This document shows positions 44,947-54,701 of a stretch of DNA of 64,000 nucleotides, piece by piece. Every line of letters begins with the position of its first letter. Position 1 is the stretch's first letter. Made by a program: the position numbers and the translations under genes. The stretch covers positions 2,232,001 to 2,296,000 of the forward strand of contig NZ_JASZYU010000001.1 of assembly GCF_030316825.1 (NCBI RefSeq). The letters run 5' to 3'. The notes under the pieces were generated by a model. That model did not search any database. It was not told the origin of the DNA and worked only from the letters and a program-made list of their open reading frames with translations. The stretch is from Variovorax fucosicus (GTDB lineage Bacteria > Pseudomonadota > Gammaproteobacteria > Burkholderiales > Burkholderiaceae_C).

Positions 44947-45900
44947 TTGAGAGTCATTTTTGCGGGGACACCCGCCTTTGCCGCCATTGCCCTGGCGCAG
45001 CTTGCCGCCGCGGGCCACGAGATCGTGCTGGTGCTGACCCAGCCCGACCGGCCTGCCGGCCGCGGCCTCAGGCTGCAGGCGTCCCCGGTCAAGGAACTGG
45101 CGCTGAAAAACGGCTGGCCGGTCGCGCAGCCGCGCAGCCTGCGGCTCGACGGAAAGTACCCCGACGACGCGGCGGCGGCAGCCGAAGCGCTGCGCGCCGC
45201 GCGTGCCGACGTGATGGTGGTCGCGGCCTACGGCTTGATCCTGCCGCAATGGGTGCTGGACGTGCCGAGGCTGGGCTGCCTGAACATCCATGGCAGCCTG
45301 CTGCCGCGCTGGCGTGGCGCCGCGCCGATCCACCGCGCGATCGAGGCGGGCGACGTGGAGACCGGCATCACGATCATGCAGATGGATGCCGGCCTCGACA
45401 CCGGCGACATGCTGCTGCGCGAGGCGCTGGCCATCGGCGACGACAGCACGGCCAAGCTGCACGACCGGCTGGCCGACATGGGTGGCCGGCTGATCGTCGA
45501 GGCGCTGCGCCTGGCCGAAGCCGGCGCATTGCAGCCCGTCGCGCAGCCGGCTGAAGGTGTGACCTACGCCCACAAGGTCGAAAAGCACGAAGCGAAGATC
45601 GACTGGGCCCAGCCGGCGGAGGCCATCGTGCGCCGCATTCGCGCCTTCGACCCCTTTCCCGGCGCCACCAGCCCACTCGACGGCGAGGCCGTCAAGTTCT
45701 GGGCGGCCCGCGTCCAGTCCGGCTCGGCCGGCGAACAACCCGGAACCATTCTGGCCGTGGCGCCCAGCGGCATTGCGGTGGCGGCTGGCAACTCGGTCGT
45801 ACTGGTGACGGAGCTGCAGCGCGCCGGCGGCAAACGCCTTGCGGCCGCCGACTTTCTGCGCGGCTTCGACGTCAAGGCCGGCCAGGTTTTCGGGCTCTGA
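44947..45900 (+). CDS. fmt: methionyl-tRNA formyltransferase
   Basis: The 317-residue enzyme formylates initiator Met-tRNA. The formyltransferase catalytic residues are visible: N113 and H115 in [16 protein letters not shown], and D151 in [11 protein letters not shown]. The C-terminal tRNA-binding domain is complete. I chose the TTG at 44947, which gives the family-typical N terminus (M)RVIFAGTP and normal length; an ATG 51 bases upstream would overlap the lipoprotein gene and add a non-conserved extension. No strong Shine-Dalgarno sequence precedes the TTG, so translation may depend on the upstream gene. Confidence 0.95.
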   Translation: MRVIFAGTPAFAAIALAQLAAAGHEIVLVLTQPDRPAGRGLRLQASPVKELALKNGWPVAQPRSLRLDGKYPDDAAAAAEALRAARADVMVVAAYGLILPQWVLDVPRLGCLNIHGSLLPRWRGAAPIHRAIEAGDVETGITIMQMDAGLDTGDMLLREALAIGDDSTAKLHDRLADMGGRLIVEALRLAEAGALQPVAQPAEGVTYAHKVEKHEAKIDWAQPAEAIVRRIRAFDPFPGATSPLDGEAVKFWAARVQSGSAGEQPGTILAVAPSGIAVAAGNSVVLVTELQRAGGKRLAAADFLRGFDVKAGQVFGL

Positions 45901-45903
45901 CGG

Positions 45904-46644
45904 GTGTTCTTCCTCGCCAGCGTCCGCAACCAGCCCACCTTTCGCCAGGGCGCCCGCGAGATGGCGCCGCTCGCCCTCGGCATCTCGGCCTGGGGCCTGA
46001 TGACCGGCGTGGCGATGGTGCAGTCGGGCATGAGCGTGGTCGAGGCGGTGGCCATGACGCTGCTGGTCTACGCCGGCAGTTCGCAACTTGCCGCAATCCC
46101 GTTGCTGGTGGGGGGTGCGCCAGGCTGGGTGATTCTGGCCACGGGCTTCTGCGTGAACCTGCGCTTCGTGGTGTTCAGTCTGCACCTGCGGCCCTATCTG
46201 ATGCACCTGCCGCGCTGGCGCCGGCTGGTCAACGGCTACCTGACGGCCGACCTGAGCTATGCGCTGTTCACGCGCCGCTACCCGGTGCCGGCCGACGACG
46301 CGGCAGGCCGCGCCGCGCAGGAGGCCTACCTCGCAGGCGGCTGCTGCGTGACCTGGTGCTCGTGGATGGGGCTCAGCCTGCTCGGCGTGACGCTGGCGAA
46401 CTTCATTCCACTGGCGTGGGGGCTGGGCTTCGCGGGCGTGCTGAGCCTGGTCGGCATCCTCTGCTCGATGGCCACCAGCCGGCTGCGAATGCTGGCCATT
46501 GCCATCGCGGGAGGCACCGCGGTCGCGGCCTACAGCCTGCCGCTCAAGCTCAACATCGTGGTCGGCATCGGCGTGGCGGTTCTGCTCTGCTTCTGGTTCG
46601 AGCGGCAGCTCGGGCTCGATCCCAACGAAGGAGACGAGGCATGA
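45904..46644 (+). CDS. azlC: branched-chain amino acid exporter subunit AzlC
   Basis: The 246-residue polytopic protein has the AzlC/YgaZ pattern: GAREMAPLALGISAWGLMTG at the N terminus, then LLVYAGSSQLAAIPLL and FCVNLRFVVFSLHLRPYL. With AzlD it exports leucine, isoleucine or valine in studied relatives. The start is GTG, 3 bases after the fmt stop. Its stop overlaps the azlD ATG. Confidence 0.92.
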   Translation: MFFLASVRNQPTFRQGAREMAPLALGISAWGLMTGVAMVQSGMSVVEAVAMTLLVYAGSSQLAAIPLLVGGAPGWVILATGFCVNLRFVVFSLHLRPYLMHLPRWRRLVNGYLTADLSYALFTRRYPVPADDAAGRAAQEAYLAGGCCVTWCSWMGLSLLGVTLANFIPLAWGLGFAGVLSLVGILCSMATSRLRMLAIAIAGGTAVAAYSLPLKLNIVVGIGVAVLLCFWFERQLGLDPNEGDEA

Positions 46645-46979
46645 AAGGTGTGACGGATGCCTGGACGCTGCTGATCATCGTCGGCCTGGCCGGCGTCAGC
46701 GTGCTCACGCGCTGCTTCTTCTTCATCCTTGACCGGCCCTGGGGTTTTCCGCCGTGGGCGCACCGGGCGCTGCACTACGCACCGGTGGCTGCGCTGGCGG
46801 CGGTGGTGATTCCCGAGATCGTCATGACGCAGGGACACTTCATCTCGACCTGGCGGGATGGCCGGCTCTTTGCGGCCGCGGCCGGCGCCGCCTACTACTT
46901 CTGGCGCCGCGGCGTGCTTGGCACCATCGTGGTCGGCATGGCGGTCTACCTGCCGCTGCATCTGTGGCTCGGCTGGTAG
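46641..46979 (+). CDS. azlD: branched-chain amino acid exporter subunit AzlD
   Basis: The 112-residue protein has three or four hydrophobic helices and the family stretch [11 protein letters not shown] ... [16 protein letters not shown]. It pairs with AzlC; the ATGA overlap suggests balanced synthesis. GAAGGAGA lies just before the start. It ends 20 bases before pgk, whose own -10-like hexamer lies in that gap. Confidence 0.92.
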   Translation: MKGVTDAWTLLIIVGLAGVSVLTRCFFFILDRPWGFPPWAHRALHYAPVAALAAVVIPEIVMTQGHFISTWRDGRLFAAAAGAAYYFWRRGVLGTIVVGMAVYLPLHLWLGW

Positions 46980-46986
46980 GCGCTCC

Positions 46987-46992
46987 TAGAAT
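46987..46992 (+). promoter_or_regulatory. -10-like hexamer of pgk
   Basis: TAGAAT, one mismatch from consensus, stands 7 bases before the pgk ATG. A transcript from it would start at or beside the start codon. No convincing -35 box is seen at 17 bases. Confidence 0.4.
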
Positions 46993-46999
46993 CGGGCGC

Positions 47000-48193
47000 A
47001 TGAACGTCATCCGCTTTACCGATCTGTGCGCCCAAGGCAAAGTTGCCGGCCAGCGCGTCTTCATTCGTGCCGACCTCAACGTGCCGCAGGACGACACCGG
47101 CCGCATCACCGAGGACACGCGCATCCGCGCATCCGCGCCCTGCATCCAGCAGGCGCTCGCCGCGGGCGCCGCGGTCATGGTCACCTCGCATCTGGGCCGC
47201 CCCACCGAAGGCGCCTTCAAGCCTGCCGATTCGCTGGCGCCCGTGGCTGCCCGCCTGGGCGAACTGCTGGGCCGCGAGGTGCCGCTGTTGGCCGACTGGG
47301 TCGACGGCGTCGAGGTAAAGCCCGGCCAGGTGGTGCTGCTCGAGAACTGCCGCGTCAACAAGGGCGAGAAGAAGAACGATCCGGCGCTGGCGCAAAAGCT
47401 CGCTGCGCTCTGCGACATCTACGTGAACGATGCCTTCGGCACCGCACACCGCGCCGAGGCCACCACCTACGGTATCGCCGAATACGCCAAGGTGGCTTCG
47501 GCCGGCCCGTTGCTGGCGGCTGAAATCGATGCCATCACGCGCGCCCTCACCGCGCCGAAGCGCCCGCTGGTGGCGATCGTCGCGGGCTCCAAGGTCAGCA
47601 CCAAGCTGACCATCCTGAAGGCATTGGCCGAGAAGGTCGACCAGCTCATCGTCGGCGGCGGCATCGCCAACACCTTCATGCTGGCCGCAGGCCTGCCGAT
47701 CGGCAAGTCGCTGGCCGAACCCGATCTGCTGGACCAGGCGAAAGCCGTGATCGAAGCGATGCGCGCGCGCGGTGCCGCAGTGCCGATTCCGGTCGACGTG
47801 ATCACGGCCAAGGCCTTCGCGGCCGATGCACCGGCCACGGTGAAAGCGGCGAGCGAGGTGGCCGAAGACGACCTGATCCTGGACATCGGCCCGCAGACCG
47901 CAGCGCAGCTTGCGGCGCAACTGCGCGAAGCCGGCACCATCGTCTGGAACGGTCCGGTCGGCGTGTTCGAGTTCGATGCCTTCGCCAACGGCACGAAGGT
48001 CATTGCGCAGGCCATCGCTTCCAGCCCGGGCTTTTCGATCGCGGGCGGCGGCGACACGCTGGCCGCAATCGCCAAGTACGGCATCGAAGACAAGATCGGC
48101 TACATCTCGACCGGCGGCGGCGCGTTCCTCGAGATCCTCGAGGGCAAGACGCTGCCGGCGCTGCAGATCCTGGAACAGCGCGCCGCCGGCTGA
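47000..48193 (+). CDS. pgk: phosphoglycerate kinase
   Basis: The 397-residue enzyme has the N-domain substrate motif [12 protein letters not shown], the arginine/histidine cluster [11 protein letters not shown], the hinge-side [14 protein letters not shown] and the C-terminal nucleotide-binding [12 protein letters not shown]. It makes ATP from 1,3-bisphosphoglycerate, or the reverse in gluconeogenesis. The ATG at 47000 fits the family start. It is followed by a GC-rich hairpin and the convergent desaturase gene, then pyk. Confidence 0.97.
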   Translation: MNVIRFTDLCAQGKVAGQRVFIRADLNVPQDDTGRITEDTRIRASAPCIQQALAAGAAVMVTSHLGRPTEGAFKPADSLAPVAARLGELLGREVPLLADWVDGVEVKPGQVVLLENCRVNKGEKKNDPALAQKLAALCDIYVNDAFGTAHRAEATTYGIAEYAKVASAGPLLAAEIDAITRALTAPKRPLVAIVAGSKVSTKLTILKALAEKVDQLIVGGGIANTFMLAAGLPIGKSLAEPDLLDQAKAVIEAMRARGAAVPIPVDVITAKAFAADAPATVKAASEVAEDDLILDIGPQTAAQLAAQLREAGTIVWNGPVGVFEFDAFANGTKVIAQAIASSPGFSIAGGGDTLAAIAKYGIEDKIGYISTGGGAFLEILEGKTLPALQILEQRAAG

Positions 48194-48201
48194 GGGGCGT
48201 C

Positions 48202-48228
48202 GCCGCGGCCGGCTCAGGCCGGCGCGGC
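48202..48228. terminator. GC-rich hairpin between convergent pgk and desaturase genes
   Basis: GCCGCG-G-CCGG pairs with CCGGCGCGGC around a 6-base loop, giving a 10-base stem with one bulged G. It spans the stop codon of the desaturase and begins 9 bases after the pgk stop, so it could act on both transcripts. There is no U-run. Confidence 0.4.
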
Positions 48229-49311
48229 GCGTGGCTCACTGGTCGCCCGGCCCTTGAAATCGGTCCAGCACCGGCGCGTGAAGTCGTAGAGCTTGCAACT
48301 GCGCGCGGTGCCGAAGTACCAGCCCCACGAAAAGCGCTGCACCACGATGCGGTCCGGCAGCAGTTCCTCGAGGCGCGCCTGCGCCGCCTTCAGCTTGTAG
48401 AGCGGGATGCTCATGTCCACGTGGTGCGCGGTGTGCTCCATGATGTGGTGCAGCAGGGCGCCGATGCGCAGTGGGAACGTCAGGTGCACGGTGGTCGAGA
48501 CGAAAGGCTGCGCGCGCTGCCAGGCGGCGCGATCGTCGTGCCAGCTCACCTTCACGTGCGTGTGGTGCACGTAGACCACGAAACCGATCATTGCGAACCA
48601 GAACAGCAACGGCACCGCGAACGCCGTGGCGACCAGCAGCAGCACCGACTGGCCGGTGGCCAGCGCCGCCGCCGCCAGCGCGCAGAACCAGACCGTGCCG
48701 AAGCTGCCCACCAGCCAGCAATCGTGCGAGAACACCGGGCGTTCGGCCTTGCCCGACTTGTCGCGCGCCACCATGCGGTGCCACCAGATCTCGACCATGT
48801 AATAGAGGCCTGGCGCCCAACCGCTGCGGTAGACGCGCTCCATGAAGCGGCGCGACGGCGATAACGCCGCGTACTCGGCCTGCGTGAGCGGCGCCCAGGT
48901 GAAGTCGACGCCCTTCAGATTGGTAAACCCGTGGTGCACCACGTTGTGCCCCATGTCCCACAGGCTGAACGGCGTGAGCGATGGCAGGAAGGCGATTCGG
49001 CCCAGCCACCGGTTCAGGCCCCGGTGCGGCGTCAGGCTGTGGTGGCAGCCGTCGTGCCCGATGATGAACAGGCGCCCGATCACGAACCCCGTGGCCAGCC
49101 CGCACAGCAGCTTGAGCCAGCCGGACTCGAGCAGCACTGCGGCAATCAGCAGCGCCACGAACAGCGCGTAGTCGAGGGCGAGCAACGCCAGCGCCCGCAG
49201 GCTGCTGCGCTGCGAGAGCGGGATGAGCCAGGAACGGAGGGTCTTGCGGTGCGGCAGCGGCGCTTCCGGCGGCACGGGCAAGGGCGGGGCGGAGTCAGGC
49301 AGGGCGTTCAT
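48214..49311 (-). CDS. membrane fatty acid desaturase
   Basis: The 365-residue integral membrane protein has the three histidine boxes of the acyl-lipid desaturase family: HDGCHH (86-91), HNVVHH (122-127) and HHIMEHTAHH. Four or so hydrophobic helices lie between them. It should introduce double bonds into membrane lipid acyl chains using a di-iron centre. The start at 49311 follows 16 atypical residues of a longer frame. It is inserted between pgk and pyk on the opposite strand, so it is not part of their transcription unit. Confidence 0.88.
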   Translation of the reverse strand: MNALPDSAPPLPVPPEAPLPHRKTLRSWLIPLSQRSSLRALALLALDYALFVALLIAAVLLESGWLKLLCGLATGFVIGRLFIIGHDGCHHSLTPHRGLNRWLGRIAFLPSLTPFSLWDMGHNVVHHGFTNLKGVDFTWAPLTQAEYAALSPSRRFMERVYRSGWAPGLYYMVEIWWHRMVARDKSGKAERPVFSHDCWLVGSFGTVWFCALAAAALATGQSVLLLVATAFAVPLLFWFAMIGFVVYVHHTHVKVSWHDDRAAWQRAQPFVSTTVHLTFPLRIGALLHHIMEHTAHHVDMSIPLYKLKAAQARLEELLPDRIVVQRFSWGWYFGTARSCKLYDFTRRCWTDFKGRATSEPRAAPA

Positions 49312-49463
49312 GGTCGAACCGTAGCGTGTTCGACGCACACCGACCATGACGAAAATCAATATCGGGCCGATTGGCGGTTGAACTTGCCGTATCGTGCGGT
49401 GTCATTTCCGCATGTGAGAATTGCGTCAAAAGCGCCCAAAGCCAAACCAACAGTGAGAGACAA

Positions 49464-50912
49464 ATGAACGACCCCCGCATCCCACGCCACGCCACCAAGA
49501 TCGTCGCCACGCTCGGGCCCGCTTCGAGCGACCCGGCACTGCTGGAACAGATGATCCTGAACAAGGTCAGCGTGGTGCGGCTCAACTTCAGTCACGGCAA
49601 GGCGCAGGATCACATCGACCGCGCGCTGATGGTGCGCGAGGCGGCACGCCGCACCGGGCGCGAGGTCGCGATCATGGCCGACCTGCAGGGCCCGAAGATC
49701 CGCGTCGGCAAGTTCGCCGAGGGCAAGATCTGGCTCGAACCCGGCGCCAAGTTCGTGCTCGACGGCGCCCGCACCGAGCTCGGCGACGTGGATGCGGTTG
49801 GCCTCGACTACAAGGACCTGCCGCGCGACGTGAAGGCCGGCGACCGGCTGCTTCTGAACGACGGCCTGATCGTGCTGACCGTCGATGCGGTCAAGGGCGA
49901 AGCGGTCTACACCACCGTGCGGCTCGGCGGCGAGCTGTCCAACAACAAGGGCATCAACAAGCAGGGCGGCGGCCTCACGGCACCGGCGCTGACCGGCAAG
50001 GACATGGAAGACATCAAGACAGCGATGAGCTTCCAGGCCGACTACGTGGCAGTGAGCTTTCCGAAGAATGCGACCGACATGGAAATGGCGCGCCAGCTCT
50101 GCAACGTGGCGGCGGCCGAATTCGGCCACAAGCCGGGGCTGATCGCCAAGATCGAGCGCGCCGAGGCGATCCCCAAGCTGGAAGAAATCATCCGCGCCAG
50201 CGACGGCATCATGGTCGCGCGCGGCGACCTCGCGGTGGAAGTCGGCAATGCGGCCGTGCCGGCGCTGCAGAAAAAGATGATTCGCATGGCGCGCGAGATG
50301 GACCGCGTGGTCATCACCGCCACGCAGATGATGGAATCGATGATCACCAACCCGGTGCCTACCCGCGCCGAGGTCAGCGACGTGGCCAACGCAGTGCTCG
50401 ACGGCACCGACGCCGTGATGCTCTCGGCCGAAACCGCCTCGGGCCGCTACCCGCTCGAGACCGTGCAGGAGATGAGCCGCATCTGCGAAGCGGCCGAGCA
50501 GGCCGAGGACAAGACCCTCGACACCGACTTCAGCGGCCACACCTACAACCGCATCGACCAGTCGATCGCCATGGGTGCACTGTTCACCGCGCACCACCTC
50601 GGCGCCAAGGCGATCGTGGCCATGACCGAGTCGGGCTCCACGCCGCTCTGGATGAGCCGGCATGCGGCGCACATCCCGGTCTATGCGCTGACGTCGCGTC
50701 TTGCCACGCAACGCAAGATGGCGCTCTTTCGCAACGTGCGCCCCTTGCTGATGGATCCGGAGAGCGATCGCGACACGGCGCTCGAGCAGGCCGAGGCGCA
50801 TCTGAAGAAGCGCGGGATCGTGCAGAGCGGCGACGTCTACGCGATCACCTGCGGCGAGCCCATGGGTGCACCCGGTGGCACCAATATGCTCAAGATCTGC
50901 CGGGCGACCTGA
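49464..50912 (+). CDS. pyk: pyruvate kinase
   Basis: The 482-residue enzyme has the N-terminal TKIVATLGPAS, the ADLQGPKIRVG loop, the catalytic stretch IMVARGDLAVEVG and MESMITNPVPTRAEVSDVANAV, with a complete C-terminal allosteric domain. It converts phosphoenolpyruvate to pyruvate with ATP formation. The ATG at 49464 follows GTGAGAGACAA; in-frame upstream starts add residues absent in the family. Confidence 0.97.
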   Translation: MNDPRIPRHATKIVATLGPASSDPALLEQMILNKVSVVRLNFSHGKAQDHIDRALMVREAARRTGREVAIMADLQGPKIRVGKFAEGKIWLEPGAKFVLDGARTELGDVDAVGLDYKDLPRDVKAGDRLLLNDGLIVLTVDAVKGEAVYTTVRLGGELSNNKGINKQGGGLTAPALTGKDMEDIKTAMSFQADYVAVSFPKNATDMEMARQLCNVAAAEFGHKPGLIAKIERAEAIPKLEEIIRASDGIMVARGDLAVEVGNAAVPALQKKMIRMAREMDRVVITATQMMESMITNPVPTRAEVSDVANAVLDGTDAVMLSAETASGRYPLETVQEMSRICEAAEQAEDKTLDTDFSGHTYNRIDQSIAMGALFTAHHLGAKAIVAMTESGSTPLWMSRHAAHIPVYALTSRLATQRKMALFRNVRPLLMDPESDRDTALEQAEAHLKKRGIVQSGDVYAITCGEPMGAPGGTNMLKICRAT

Positions 50913-50976
50913 CGCCGCGGGTGGCGGCAATGCGCAGCTTGCGAAACCGTTCTGGTTTGCCGCGCGTACCTGCCCC

Positions 50977-51873
50977 ATGAGATATCCCTTCCCCAGGCCG
51001 CGCACCGCGCTGCTGATCGCTGCTGCCGCCACGTTGCTGGCCGCCTGCTCCCCGGTCAAGCTGCTGAACAGCGTGGTGCCGAGCGACACCTACGCGCTGG
51101 AGGGCGACGTGTCCTATGGGCCGGCGCCGCGCCAGCAGCTCGACGTCTACCGGCCGCTGGCCAGCACCTTGCCCGCCGAGGGCAAGCGCCCGCTGGTCGT
51201 CTTCTTCTATGGCGGCACCTGGACGACCGGGGAGCGTGCCGGCTTCCGGTTCGTCGGCGAGGCGCTGGCAGCGCGCGGCGCCGTGGTCGTGTTGCCCGAC
51301 TACGGCCGGTCGCCCGCGTTCAAGTACCCGGTGTTCGTCCAGGACAGTGCGCTCGCCGTCAAATGGGCGCTCGACAACGCAGCGCGGCTCGGCGCCGATC
51401 CATCACGGGTTTATGTGATGGGCCACAGCTCGGGCGGCTACAACACGGCGATGGTGGCGCTCGACGCGCGCTGGCTCGGCGCGGTGGGGGCGAGCCCGAA
51501 ACAGCTCGCCGGCTGGATCGGGCTGGCCGGCCCCTACGATTTCCTGCCGATCGTGAACCCCGACGCGCGGGTGGCTTTCAACTGGCCGGCCACGCCGCCG
51601 GATTCGCAGCCGCTGGCCCATGCCTCGGCCGCCTCGCCGCGCGCGCTGCTGCTGGTGGCGCGCGAGGACAAGGTGGTCAATCCGGTGCGCAATACCGGGC
51701 AGATGGCGGCCAAATTGCAGGCAGCGGGCGTGTCGGTGCAGACGCGCGAGTTCGACGACCTCGGCCACATCACGCTGATCGTTGCCGTGGCCAAGCCGCT
51801 GCGGTGGCTGGGTGGCCCGGTGCTGCCGCCGGTACTGGCTTTCCTGGGGCTCCCGCCAGACGCAGGGAAATAG
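50977..51873 (+). CDS. alpha/beta hydrolase lipoprotein, carboxylesterase-like
   Basis: The 298-residue protein has a lipoprotein signal (lipobox LLAAC) and an alpha/beta-hydrolase fold. The oxyanion-hole loop reads VVFFYGGTWTTGER, in place of the more common HGG. The nucleophile elbow is VMGHSSGGYNT, and the C-terminal acid and histidine are probably in AREDKVVNP and FDDLGHITL. It is likely an envelope esterase of unknown substrate. It lies between pyk and the aldolase gene on the same strand and interrupts an otherwise glycolytic run. Confidence 0.82.
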   Translation: MRYPFPRPRTALLIAAAATLLAACSPVKLLNSVVPSDTYALEGDVSYGPAPRQQLDVYRPLASTLPAEGKRPLVVFFYGGTWTTGERAGFRFVGEALAARGAVVVLPDYGRSPAFKYPVFVQDSALAVKWALDNAARLGADPSRVYVMGHSSGGYNTAMVALDARWLGAVGASPKQLAGWIGLAGPYDFLPIVNPDARVAFNWPATPPDSQPLAHASAASPRALLLVAREDKVVNPVRNTGQMAAKLQAAGVSVQTREFDDLGHITLIVAVAKPLRWLGGPVLPPVLAFLGLPPDAGK

Positions 51874-51900
51874 CCAATCGAGCCGATCGGGGGCCGCCGA

Positions 51901-51906
51901 TACAAT
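51901..51906 (+). promoter_or_regulatory. -10-like hexamer of the aldolase gene
   Basis: TACAAT, one mismatch from consensus, 51 bases before the GTG start. A matching -35 box is not evident. Confidence 0.35.
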
Positions 51907-51957
51907 CTTGCACCACCCCCCTACCGCCGTGTCAACGGCACGAACGAGAGCGACGCA

Positions 51958-52845
51958 GTGAATCAGGAACAACTCGACAAAGTCTCCAAGGGCAAAGGCT
52001 TCATCGCCGCGCTGGATCAAAGTGGCGGCAGCACCCCGAAGGCGCTCAAGCTATACGGCATCGAGGAAAGCGCCTACCAGGGCGACGCCGAGATGTTCGA
52101 TCTCGTGCACGCGATGCGCAGCCGCATCGTGACCAGCCCCGCGTTCGACGGCCGCCGCGTGCTGGGCGCCATCCTGTTCGAGGCGACGATGGATCGGCAG
52201 ATCGATGGCCTCGATGCCGCCGCCTACCTCTGGCAGCGCAAGCAGGTCGTGCCTTTTCTGAAGGTGGACAAGGGCCTGGCTGCCGAAGCCGACGGCGTGC
52301 AACTCATGAAGCCGATGCCCGAACTCGACGGCCTGCTCGCACGCGCCGCGGCCAAGGGCATCTTCGGCACCAAGATGCGTTCGGTGGTGAACGCTGCCAA
52401 CGAAAAGGGCATCGCTGCCGTGCTGGACCAGCAGTTCGCCGTCGGCCAGCAGATCCTGAACGCCGGCCTGGTGCCGATTCTCGAGCCCGAAGTCTCGATC
52501 GGTGCGGCCGACAAGCAGCAGGCCGAAGTCGTGCTCAAGAAGGGCTTCCTGGAGCGCCTGAACGCGTTGCCTGCCGCATCGAAGGTGATGCTCAAGCTCA
52601 CGCTCCCGACCGTCGACGGCTACTACAGCGAACTCGTGGCGCATCCGCAAGTGGTGCGCGTGGTGGCGCTCTCCGGCGGCTACGAACGCGACGATGCCAA
52701 TGCCCGCCTGGCGCGCAACCCGGGAATCATCGCCAGCTTCAGCCGTGCCTTGACCGAAGGCCTGAGCGCACAGCAGTCCGACGCGGCGTTCAACAGCGCG
52801 CTGGACACCGCCATCGAGTCGATCTACCGCGCCTCGATCACCTGA
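51958..52845 (+). CDS. fructose-bisphosphate aldolase class I
   Basis: The 295-residue enzyme has the bacterial class I pattern [17 protein letters not shown] at the N terminus, EPEVSIG in the middle, and [15 protein letters not shown] with the probable Schiff-base lysine at about K213, in line with staphylococcal class I aldolases of the same length. It has no sign of the zinc-dependent class II fold. It cleaves fructose 1,6-bisphosphate to triose phosphates. The start is GTG at 51958. A clear intrinsic terminator follows 27 bases after the stop. Confidence 0.92.
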   Translation: MNQEQLDKVSKGKGFIAALDQSGGSTPKALKLYGIEESAYQGDAEMFDLVHAMRSRIVTSPAFDGRRVLGAILFEATMDRQIDGLDAAAYLWQRKQVVPFLKVDKGLAAEADGVQLMKPMPELDGLLARAAAKGIFGTKMRSVVNAANEKGIAAVLDQQFAVGQQILNAGLVPILEPEVSIGAADKQQAEVVLKKGFLERLNALPAASKVMLKLTLPTVDGYYSELVAHPQVVRVVALSGGYERDDANARLARNPGIIASFSRALTEGLSAQQSDAAFNSALDTAIESIYRASIT

Positions 52846-52872
52846 CCCAAGGGGCGTTCTGCCCGCATGCCG

Positions 52873-52896
52873 GCCACCGTTCGCGGTGGCTTTTTT
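52873..52896 (+). terminator. intrinsic terminator after the aldolase gene
   Basis: GCCACCG pairs perfectly with CGGTGGC around a UUCG tetraloop, followed directly by six Ts. This is the only textbook Rho-independent terminator I found in the window. It isolates the aldolase transcript from purC. Confidence 0.92.
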
Positions 52897-52957
52897 CTGC
52901 GCGCACAATCGCCATTCCCCCTCCGTTCCCCCTTCCGTTTTCACACCGCCTTCCGCC

Positions 52958-53863
52958 ATGACCACCGTCCACACGTCCTCCATCAAGAGCCTGCCCCTGC
53001 TCGCGCGCGGCAAGGTGCGCGACAACTATGCGGTCGGCGACGACCGCATCCTGATGGTGGCGAGCGACCGGTTGAGCGCGTTCGACGTGATCATGGGCGA
53101 GCCGATTCCGGGCAAGGGCGTGATCCTCACGCAAATGGCGCTCTGGTGGTTCGGCCGGCTTGGCCACATCTGCCCGAATCACCTGACCGGCGACGCACCC
53201 GAGAGCGTGGTCACCGCCGAAGAGGCACCGCAGGTGAAAGACCGCTCGATGCTGGTCAAGCGCCTGAAGCCGATCCCGGTCGAAGCCGTGGTGCGCGGCT
53301 ATCTGGCCGGCAGCGGCTGGAAGGAGTACCAGGAGAATCGAGCCGTCTGCGGCGTGCCGTTGCCCGAGGGCCTGACCAACGCCAGCAAGCTGCCGCGCCC
53401 GATCTTCACGCCCGCTGCCAAGGCGGCTGCGGGCGAGCATGACGAGAACATCAGCTACGACCGCGTGGTCGAAATCGTCGGTCCGGCGCTCGCCCAGCAG
53501 ATCCGCGAAACCAGCATCCAGATCTACGAAACCGCGGCGGCCATCGCGTTGACCAAGGGGATGATCATTGCCGACACCAAGTTCGAGTTCGGCCTCGACG
53601 AGGCCGGCACGCTGGTGCTGATGGACGAGGTGCTCACGCCCGACAGCTCGCGCTATTGGCCGATCGAGGGCTACGAAGAAGCCTTGCGCAACGGCACCAA
53701 CCCGCCGAGCTACGACAAGCAGTTCGTGCGCGACTGGCTCGAAGCCACCAAGATCAATGGCAAGCCCTGGGACAAGACCCCGCCCGCGCCGCGCCTGCCG
53801 GCCGAAGTGATCGAGAAGACCGCCGCCAAGTACCGTGAAGCGCTGCAGCGACTGACCGACTGA
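52958..53863 (+). CDS. purC: phosphoribosylaminoimidazole-succinocarboxamide synthase
   Basis: The 301-residue SAICAR synthase has the motifs [36 protein letters not shown] and [20 protein letters not shown]. It catalyses the ATP-dependent joining of aspartate in purine synthesis. The length fits the bacterial/yeast long form. The ATG at 52958 matches the family start. purE and purK, frequent neighbours, are not downstream here; a LuxR-type gene follows. Confidence 0.97.
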   Translation: MTTVHTSSIKSLPLLARGKVRDNYAVGDDRILMVASDRLSAFDVIMGEPIPGKGVILTQMALWWFGRLGHICPNHLTGDAPESVVTAEEAPQVKDRSMLVKRLKPIPVEAVVRGYLAGSGWKEYQENRAVCGVPLPEGLTNASKLPRPIFTPAAKAAAGEHDENISYDRVVEIVGPALAQQIRETSIQIYETAAAIALTKGMIIADTKFEFGLDEAGTLVLMDEVLTPDSSRYWPIEGYEEALRNGTNPPSYDKQFVRDWLEATKINGKPWDKTPPAPRLPAEVIEKTAAKYREALQRLTD

Positions 53864-53879
53864 CCGGTGGACGGTTTTT
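53863..53879 (+). terminator. weak hairpin-plus-T-run after purC
   Basis: ACCG and CGGT form a 4-base stem around GTGGA, followed by four Ts. The stem is short, so termination may be inefficient. It begins in the purC stop codon. Confidence 0.35.
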
Positions 53880-53978
53880 CACAAATGTAAATAAGTCACA
53901 AACGCCGCGGCAATAGTCCCTGCCTGCCAAGGCACGGATTCCAGACACTGTCCTCACCACAACGGATGAGGAAGCGAA

Positions 53979-54644
53979 ATGAATCTGGCAATCCATGAAA
54001 AAAGTCCACCGTCTTTCGGTGCCGGCACGGTCGCCCCGCCGGACGCGTTGCAGGCCGGCATGCTGGCGCGTGTGCTTGACGAAATCGATCACGGGCTCGT
54101 GCTGGTCGACCTGACCGGCCGCATCCTCCATTCCAACCACCCCGCGCGGCGCGAGCTGGCGGCCGCACGCGCACTGCGCAATGCCGACGGCATGCTGTGC
54201 GCCGGCCAGCCGGCCTGGCAGGCGCGCATTCGCCAGGCACTCAGGGACGCCGAGCGCGGTTGCCGCAGCATCGTCGAGCTGGAGCACGCGAGCGAGCCGC
54301 TGTCGCTGGCTTTCATCCCGCTCGAGCCGCGCGACACCGGCGCCGTGATCGACACCGTGCTGATCATGTGCAGCCGCGCCGCCGGCTGCGAAATGCTCAC
54401 CATGCAGATGTTCGCCCGGGCCAAGCAGCTGACGCGGGCCGAACAGAACGTGCTGGCCCAGTTGTGCGCCGGTCATGGGGCCGAGGAAATCGCCGGGCTC
54501 CAGGGCATTTGCCTGTCGACGGTGCGCACGCACATCAAGAACGTGCGCCAGAAAACCGGCAGCAGCAGCATCCGCGAGGTGGTGCACCGCGTCACGCGCA
54601 TGCCGCAGATCGTGTCGGCGCTCAGGCTCTCTGCGCACGACTGA
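53979..54644 (+). CDS. LuxR-type transcriptional regulator with PAS-like N-terminal region
   Basis: The 221-residue protein has a PAS-like N-terminal half (LARVLDEIDHGLVLVDLTGR is typical of a PAS opening) and a C-terminal LuxR helix-turn-helix (LTRAEQNVLAQLCAGHGAEE, then CLSTVRTHIKNVRQKTGS). GAGGAAGCG precedes the start. The 115-base upstream region has an AT-rich patch (53875-53900) unlike its surroundings. Target genes are unknown; it may regulate the accessory cluster downstream or be unrelated. Confidence 0.82.
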   Translation: MNLAIHEKSPPSFGAGTVAPPDALQAGMLARVLDEIDHGLVLVDLTGRILHSNHPARRELAAARALRNADGMLCAGQPAWQARIRQALRDAERGCRSIVELEHASEPLSLAFIPLEPRDTGAVIDTVLIMCSRAAGCEMLTMQMFARAKQLTRAEQNVLAQLCAGHGAEEIAGLQGICLSTVRTHIKNVRQKTGSSSIREVVHRVTRMPQIVSALRLSAHD

Positions 54645-54689
54645 GGTCGCGGTGGCCGCGGCGCGCAGGCGTGCTGCGCCGCGTGGCTC

Positions 54690-54695
54690 TATAGT
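54690..54695 (+). promoter_or_regulatory. -10-like hexamer of the Crp/Fnr-type gene
   Basis: TATAGT, one mismatch from consensus, followed by CCGCGC and then the ATG, implying transcription from about the start codon. Confidence 0.45.
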
Positions 54696-54701
54696 CCGCG
54701 C

